Assembly (NCBI GenBank): GCA_934102355.1
Contig: CAKOSO010000002.1
Location: 1-64,000 of the forward strand
Direction: 5' to 3'
Source of the DNA: an uncultured Bacilli bacterium
Lineage (GTDB): Bacteria > Bacillota_I > Bacilli_A > RF39 > UBA660
DNA length: 64,000 nucleotides
Made by a program: the position numbers and the translations under genes. How positions within the stretch are numbered: position 1 is the first letter of the stretch; every line of letters begins with the position of its first letter. A model generated the notes under the pieces. The model did not search any database. It saw nothing but the letters and a program-made list of their open reading frames with translations, and had not been told where the DNA came from. This document shows positions 59,021-64,000 of this stretch, piece by piece.

Positions 59021-59887
59021 ATGTTGGATGAATTAAAAAAGAGTCAGAGTTTTTTATATGATTTTGTTACAAAAAGTGTTAATAATGGAAAAATTTCACA
59101 TGCTTATTTATTGGAAACTAATGGGGTTTCAAATAAGAATGATATAGCGCTTTCTTTAGCAAAATTTTTTTTGTTGCATGACAAAGATGAGAAAACTATT
59201 TCTAATGTTTCTCATTTAATTGATAGTGGTAATTATCCTGATTTAATTATAATAGATAGTCAAAAAGAAATTAAAAAGGAACAGATTGTAGAATTAAAAG
59301 ATAGGTTTTCTTTAAAGCCAATATATAATGATTATTTAATTTATATTATTAAAGATGCTTCAAAATTAAATCAATCTTCTGCAAATACTCTTTTGAAATT
59401 TTTGGAAGAACCTGATTCAAATGTTATAGCTATTTTACTTTCAGATAATGCGTCTTTAGTTATTGATACAATCGTTTCTAGATGCCAAATTTTAACTCTT
59501 AATCCTTCTTTAGCAAGTGATACTAATACTGTATTAGAATTAGTTAATAATAATGACTTAGTATTAGATGATGTTGTTAATTTTTTTGTTACTTTAGAAA
59601 AAGAAAAGGAATCATTTATTGCTTTTAGTGATTATGAATTTAAAGATAAGTTTAGTGTATATTTAGAAATTGGTTTGTATTTATATATGGATTGTTTGAC
59701 AAACTATGATACTTTGAATTTTCAATTTTTTTCTAATGCTTCAGCACTTAAAAAAATAGTAGAAAATAATTTAATTAGTGATATAATAAAGAAAATTGAA
59801 ATAATTAATAAATTCAAAACATTGATGAATTATAATGTTAATAAAGATTTAATTATTGATAATTTTGTTATTTCTTTTGTGAGGTGA
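59021..59887 (+). CDS. holB: DNA polymerase III delta-prime subunit
   Basis: 288 residues from ATG 59021 with AGTAGGTG upstream. Clamp-loader fold with NGKISHAYLLE, a degenerate P-loop (NGVSNKND, as expected for delta-prime), LLKFLEEPDSN and the SRC motif VSRCQIL. It works with DnaX and the beta clamp, both encoded in this window. Confidence 0.93.
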   Translation: MLDELKKSQSFLYDFVTKSVNNGKISHAYLLETNGVSNKNDIALSLAKFFLLHDKDEKTISNVSHLIDSGNYPDLIIIDSQKEIKKEQIVELKDRFSLKPIYNDYLIYIIKDASKLNQSSANTLLKFLEEPDSNVIAILLSDNASLVIDTIVSRCQILTLNPSLASDTNTVLELVNNNDLVLDDVVNFFVTLEKEKESFIAFSDYEFKDKFSVYLEIGLYLYMDCLTNYDTLNFQFFSNASALKKIVENNLISDIIKKIEIINKFKTLMNYNVNKDLIIDNFVISFVR

Positions 59888-59891
59888 TTAT

Positions 59892-60671
59892 ATGACTGAT
59901 GTTATTGGGGTTAAATTTTGTGATTCTAGCAGAATCTATTATTTCCTTTTGAATGGGTTAGATTTAAAAAAAGGTATAGATGTTATTGTTGAGACAGAAA
60001 AAGGTTTGCAATTTGGTAAAATAGTTACTGATGTTATATCTGTTGATCCAGAAAAGATTGTTGCTCCTTTAAGAAATGTTGTAAGAATAGCTACTGATGA
60101 TGATATTAAACAAAATGATAAAAATATTAAAGATTCAAATCAAGCTCTTTTAAAAGCTAAAGAATTTGTTTCTTCTTTAAATTTAGATATGAATATATTA
60201 AGTACTAGTTTTACTTTTGACAGAAAACAATTATTGTTTAATTTTATTGCTGATGAAAGGGTTGATTTTAGGGAATTAGCTAAGAAGTTAGCTGGAGTAT
60301 ATAAGACTAGGATAGAGTTGAGACAGATAGGTGTAAGAGATAAAGCAAAAGAGATTGGTGGTATTGGTCAATGTGGTAGAGGGCTTTGTTGTTCTAGCTT
60401 TTTGAAAGACATAAATAGTGTTTCAATTAATATGGCAAAGAATCAAAATCTAGCCTTGAATCCTCAAAAAATTAATGGTGTTTGTGGGAGACTTATGTGT
60501 TGTTTAAGTTATGAAAATGAAAATTATTTTTCTTATAAAAAAGGGTTACCTAAGGTAGGAGATGTAGTTGAGACAGAAAAAGGCAAGGGAAAAGTAATTT
60601 ATTTGGATATATTTAAAAGGCTATATAAAGTTGAACTTTCTGATGGAACAATTGTTGATGTAGAAAAGTAG
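59892..60671 (+). CDS. ricT: PSP1 domain protein RicT/YaaT
   Basis: 259 residues. PSP1 domain with FDRKQLLFNFIADERVDFREL, and the cysteine-rich block GQCGRGLCC ... GVCGRLMCC near residues 158-200. In Bacillus RicT forms the Fe-S RicAFT complex that controls RNase Y specificity and so sporulation, competence and biofilm. Between holB and pth; the usual yabA is not seen. Confidence 0.94.
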   Translation: MTDVIGVKFCDSSRIYYFLLNGLDLKKGIDVIVETEKGLQFGKIVTDVISVDPEKIVAPLRNVVRIATDDDIKQNDKNIKDSNQALLKAKEFVSSLNLDMNILSTSFTFDRKQLLFNFIADERVDFRELAKKLAGVYKTRIELRQIGVRDKAKEIGGIGQCGRGLCCSSFLKDINSVSINMAKNQNLALNPQKINGVCGRLMCCLSYENENYFSYKKGLPKVGDVVETEKGKGKVIYLDIFKRLYKVELSDGTIVDVEK

Positions 60672-60678
60672 GTGTTTT

Positions 60679-61233
60679 ATGAAGTTGATTGTAGGACTTG
60701 GTAATCCAGGTAAGGAGTATGAAAATACTAGGCATAATATTGGATTTATGGTTGTTGATAATTTTTTGAAAACTAATAATATATATGGTGAAAAAAGAAA
60801 ATTCGATGGAATTTATTTGAAAGCTAATATAAATGGTAAGGAAGTTATGTTTTTAAAACCTCAAAAATATATGAATTTGTCTGGAGAGGTTGTTAGAAAG
60901 TATATTGATTTTTTTAAGATAGATATTTCCGATGTATTAATTATTAATGATGATTTAGATATAGAACTTGGTTCAATTAAATTAAAGTATAAAGGGTCAA
61001 GTGGTGGGCATAATGGCCTTAAAAATATTGAACTTAATTTAGGTTCTAATGAATATAAGAGATTTAAAGTGGGAATATCTAATGATAAGAGAATGGATAC
61101 TAAAGATTATGTTTTGGGAAAATTTTCTGATGATGAAATGAAAATTGTTAATAAAGTATTAGATACTAGTGAAAATGTTTTAGAGGATTTTTTGAATATT
61201 GATTATGAAAAAGTGATGAGTAAGTACAATTAA
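60679..61233 (+). CDS. pth: Peptidyl-tRNA hydrolase
   Basis: 184 residues. Starts VGLGNPGKEYENTRHNIGFM with the catalytic histidine in TRHNIGF, and has FLKPQKYMNLSGE, DDLDIELG and SSGGHNGLKNIE. It frees tRNA from stalled peptidyl-tRNA. In Bacillus it is spoVC, upstream of mfd, as here. Confidence 0.97.
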   Translation: MKLIVGLGNPGKEYENTRHNIGFMVVDNFLKTNNIYGEKRKFDGIYLKANINGKEVMFLKPQKYMNLSGEVVRKYIDFFKIDISDVLIINDDLDIELGSIKLKYKGSSGGHNGLKNIELNLGSNEYKRFKVGISNDKRMDTKDYVLGKFSDDEMKIVNKVLDTSENVLEDFLNIDYEKVMSKYN

Positions 61234-61245
61234 TATGGAGGAAAA

Positions 61246-64000
61246 ATGAACATTTTTGATAAAATTACAAATTATAAGTTTAAAAATGGCATGGGTCTAG
61301 TTAATTTGACCGATGAATTTTTTGCGTTGTATGTAAAAAAGCTTTTTCAAGAAGAAAAAAAGGGTATATTAATTGTTACTCCTTCTTTATATGAAGGTAG
61401 CAAAATATCTGCTAAAATTAATAATTATGTTGATTCTTTATTGTTTCAAGTTGATGATCTTGTTACTAGTAGTACTTCTAGTTATTTGTCTCCATATTTA
61501 AAGTATGATAGGGTGAGTGTTATAAATGATTTAATTCAGAATAATAAAAGGATTGTTGTTACTGATTTAAATGGTTATCTTAAGAAAATGTCTTCTCCTT
61601 CTTCGTATAAGAATAATATAATTAATATAAAAAAAGATGATAATTTTGATAGAGATGATCTTGTATCAAAATTAATTGATATGGGGTATGAAAAGACTTC
61701 TATTGTTACTAAAACTGGGGAATTTGCTGTTCGTGGTTTTGTAATTGATGTATTTTTAATTGATCATGAAAATCCGATTAGAATCGAGTTTTTTGGTGAT
61801 ACTATTGATTCATTAAGACATTTTTCTCCTGATTCTCAAACATCTATTGATGAGTTAGGTGAAGTTAGTATAATTCCTTGTAATGATTCAATGAGTGAGA
61901 GTTCTTCTAATATTCTTAGCTATCTTGATGATCCAATTGTTATTTATAAGGACTATGATATGTTAGAGGCAAGCTATAATCATTTATTAGAGGATTTGTC
62001 TGATGTAAATAGTGTTGATATTTGTGATTTTCATAGTTTAAATCCTTCAAAAGTGATGTATTATTTTGATTTTGATAGTAATTTGTCTTTGGTACCAGAT
62101 AATTTACTGGTAAATTTTGGTGTTTCTGATATTGAAAAGTTCAATGAGGATATTGTAAAGATAAATGATTATATTAAGAGCAGATTGAAATATGGAAAAA
62201 CTTTAATTCTTTCTTTGCCAACAATTAATGTAAATAAGTTTATTGACCAGTTAGAAGTACCAGTTGTTATAACAACTATAGATGATATAAAAGATAATTG
62301 TGTTAATGTTGTAAAACAGCCTATGTCTGAAGGTTTTTCTGTTTTATCATATATTTTTATTACAGAATATGAATTATTTAATAAAAAGGGTTACAAGGAA
62401 CATAAGAGTAAATTTAGATTTGCTAATAGGCTTAAAGATTTATCAAAAATAGAAAAAGGTGATTATGTTGTTCATTATACTCATGGTATTGGTATATATA
62501 ATGGTATAAAAACTTTAAAAAAGAATGGTGTTTTATGTGATTATATAGAGGTTTTATATAGTCATGGTGATAAGCTTTATATTCCTGCGTCAAAGATTGA
62601 ACTTCTTAGTAAGTATTCTTCAAAAGAGGGATATGTTCCTAAAATTAATAGTTTGAATAGTACTAGTTGGGAAAAGACTAAACAAAGAGTTCGTGAGAAA
62701 ATCAGATATGAAGCTGAAAGACTTATAAAAGTTCAAGCTATGAGGTCTTTGAGTAAAGGAATTGCTTTTAGTAAGGATACCCCATTACAACAGGTTTTTG
62801 AAAGTGAATTTTTCTTCGATGAAACTCCAGATCAATTGAAGGTTGTAGAGCAAATAAAAAAAGATATGGAAAGTTCGATTCCTATGGATAGAATTGTCTG
62901 TGGTGATGTTGGTTATGGTAAAACTGAAGTGGCTTTTAGAGCTATGTTTAAGGCGGTTATGGATTCTAAACAAGTTCTTTATTTGTGCCCTACAACACTT
63001 CTTTCTAAACAACAATATGAAAGTGCTATAGAAAGATTTAAGAATTATCCGATTAATATTGGAATCCTAAATAGGTTTACTTCTCCTAAGGAAACTAAAA
63101 GAATTTTGTCTCTTTTATCATCTGGAAAAATTGATATAGTATTTGGTACTCATCGTTTATTAAGTGATGATGTAAAGCCTTCTAATTTGGGACTTTTAGT
63201 AATTGATGAAGAACAAAGATTTGGTGTTGCACATAAAGAAAAGATTAAAGAATTTAAAAATAATATTGATGTTTTAACTCTTACTGCAACTCCTATTCCG
63301 AGAACACTTCAAATGTCTATGTTAGGTCTTAGAAATTTATCTTTACTTGAAACTCCACCTAAAAATAGAAAATCAATTCAGACTTATGTAGTTGGATATG
63401 ATGAGCGTCTTATTAGAAATATAGTTTATAAAGAAATGTCTAGGGGAGGGCAAGTTTTTATTCTATATAATAAAGTTGAAGATATAGAATTAAAAAAAGA
63501 AAGATTATCTAAAATAATTCCTGATGCTAAAATGATTGTGGCTCATGGACAACTATCTAAAATTGAACTTGAAAATAGGATTAATAGTTTTGTTAGTGGT
63601 GAGTATGATGTATTACTTTGTACGACAATAATTGAAACCGGAATGGATATTCCGAATGTTAATAGTTTAATTATTTTGGATGCCTCTAATTTTGGACTTA
63701 GTCAGTTATATCAAATTCGTGGTAGAGTTGGAAGAAGTGACAGACAGGCTTACGCTTATTTAATGTATGATAAACATAAGGTTTTAACTGAAACTGCAAT
63801 AAAGAGACTTAAGGTAATTAAAGATTATACAGAACTTGGTAGTGGATTTACTATTGCTACTCGAGATCTTTCTATTAGAGGTGCTGGTGATATATTGGGT
63901 GCTGAGCAAGCTGGATTTATTGATAGTGTTGGAATAGATCTTTATATGAAAATGCTTAATGATGAGGTTTTGCGTTTGAAGGGCGAAGAGATACCGGAAG
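61246..64000 (+). CDS. mfd: Transcription-repair coupling factor Mfd (partial, C-terminus beyond window)
   Basis: 918 residues visible out of about 1150. UvrB-like N-terminal modules (RGFVIDVFL, IRIEFFGDTIDSL) are followed by the RNA polymerase-interacting domain (GDYVVHYTHGIGIY) and the translocase with Walker A GDVGYGKTEVAFRA, DEEQ box and QIRGRVGR motif VI. It removes stalled polymerase and recruits UvrA. The TRCF C-terminal domain is cut. TGGAGGAAAA precedes the ATG. Confidence 0.97.
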   Translation, partial: MNIFDKITNYKFKNGMGLVNLTDEFFALYVKKLFQEEKKGILIVTPSLYEGSKISAKINNYVDSLLFQVDDLVTSSTSSYLSPYLKYDRVSVINDLIQNNKRIVVTDLNGYLKKMSSPSSYKNNIINIKKDDNFDRDDLVSKLIDMGYEKTSIVTKTGEFAVRGFVIDVFLIDHENPIRIEFFGDTIDSLRHFSPDSQTSIDELGEVSIIPCNDSMSESSSNILSYLDDPIVIYKDYDMLEASYNHLLEDLSDVNSVDICDFHSLNPSKVMYYFDFDSNLSLVPDNLLVNFGVSDIEKFNEDIVKINDYIKSRLKYGKTLILSLPTINVNKFIDQLEVPVVITTIDDIKDNCVNVVKQPMSEGFSVLSYIFITEYELFNKKGYKEHKSKFRFANRLKDLSKIEKGDYVVHYTHGIGIYNGIKTLKKNGVLCDYIEVLYSHGDKLYIPASKIELLSKYSSKEGYVPKINSLNSTSWEKTKQRVREKIRYEAERLIKVQAMRSLSKGIAFSKDTPLQQVFESEFFFDETPDQLKVVEQIKKDMESSIPMDRIVCGDVGYGKTEVAFRAMFKAVMDSKQVLYLCPTTLLSKQQYESAIERFKNYPINIGILNRFTSPKETKRILSLLSSGKIDIVFGTHRLLSDDVKPSNLGLLVIDEEQRFGVAHKEKIKEFKNNIDVLTLTATPIPRTLQMSMLGLRNLSLLETPPKNRKSIQTYVVGYDERLIRNIVYKEMSRGGQVFILYNKVEDIELKKERLSKIIPDAKMIVAHGQLSKIELENRINSFVSGEYDVLLCTTIIETGMDIPNVNSLIILDASNFGLSQLYQIRGRVGRSDRQAYAYLMYDKHKVLTETAIKRLKVIKDYTELGSGFTIATRDLSIRGAGDILGAEQAGFIDSVGIDLYMKMLNDEVLRLKGEEIPE

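Noticed and set aside
1..64000. Mollicute genetic code (TGA = Trp)
   Set aside because: TGA ends several conserved proteins at the right place (for example at 3182 and 32418), and tryptophan is encoded by TGG.
1..64000. tRNA, rRNA, CRISPR arrays, insertion sequences, prophage genes
   Set aside because: None seen on reading either strand; no repeat-spacer pattern and no transposase or phage-like protein.

Overview
The window is chromosomal DNA from a strongly AT-rich bacterium of the Bacilli/Firmicutes type, spanning its replication origin. Gene order closely follows the Bacillus subtilis origin region: rpmH-rnpA-yidC-jag-mnmE-mnmG-rsmG-noc-parA-parB, then ychF-rpsF-ssb-rpsR, on one side, and dnaA-dnaN-recF-gyrB-gyrA, ffs, tadA-dnaX-ybaB-recR-bofA-holB-ricT-pth-mfd on the other. 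TGA is used as a stop (for example at the end of the SDR gene, 3182-3184), so this is the standard bacterial code and not a code-4 mollicute. SpoIIR, GerQ, BofA and ComK homologues point to a small-genome, gut-type Bacilli lineage that retains sporulation and competence genes. That placement is inference; no rRNA or tRNA gene is present to test it.

Layout. 1-42050 is almost entirely on the minus strand. It holds a U32 protein (cut by the window start), a zinc-ribbon membrane protein, a PLP enzyme, an SDR, MscS, a DnaB/DnaD-type initiation protein, and a TasA-like secreted protein flanked by a duplicated tail of engB. These are followed by ackA-nrnA-engB, ywiB-argS-rpoE-prfA-prmC-spoIIR, pduL, ung, an alanine/sodium symporter, rlmH, walJ, an M23 peptidase, dnaB (helicase)-rplI-DHH phosphodiesterase, rpsF-ssb-rpsR, ychF, an AbgT transporter, the parAB/noc region, mnmG/mnmE, jag-yidC-rnpA-rpmH. 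From 42177 to the right end everything is on the plus strand, so replication diverges near 42-47 kb. The few plus-strand genes left of the origin (4870-5430, a class A PBP, gerQ, a LemA-like gene) are head-on to replication.

Origin. Between rpmH and dnaA sits an unusual four-gene operon (42177-45959) encoding a coiled-coil/helical membrane protein, a 54-residue peptide, a small helical protein and a Ycf46-like AAA+ ATPase. The 334-bp gap before dnaA and the 140-bp gap after it carry repeated TTATTAACA 9-mers that look like variant DnaA boxes. The dnaA reading frame is interrupted by one in-frame TAA (47041-47043). Origin-organising sites are explicit. Five perfect 16-bp parS palindromes lie around ffs and between tadA and dnaX, each embedded in a longer palindrome whose outer arms co-vary. 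A perfect Noc-binding site lies inside dnaX. The matching proteins, ParA, ParB and a Noc with a long disordered insert, are encoded at 32418-35441.

Functional themes: replication initiation, clamp loading and topology (dnaA, dnaN, dnaX, holB, recF, recR, gyrAB, dnaB helicase, ssb); translation and tRNA modification (argS, prfA, prmC, mnmEG, rsmG, rlmH, tadA, pth, ribosomal proteins); acetate fermentation (pduL plus ackA); cell wall and envelope (PBP1A, M23, MscS, yidC); and remnants or components of sporulation and competence.
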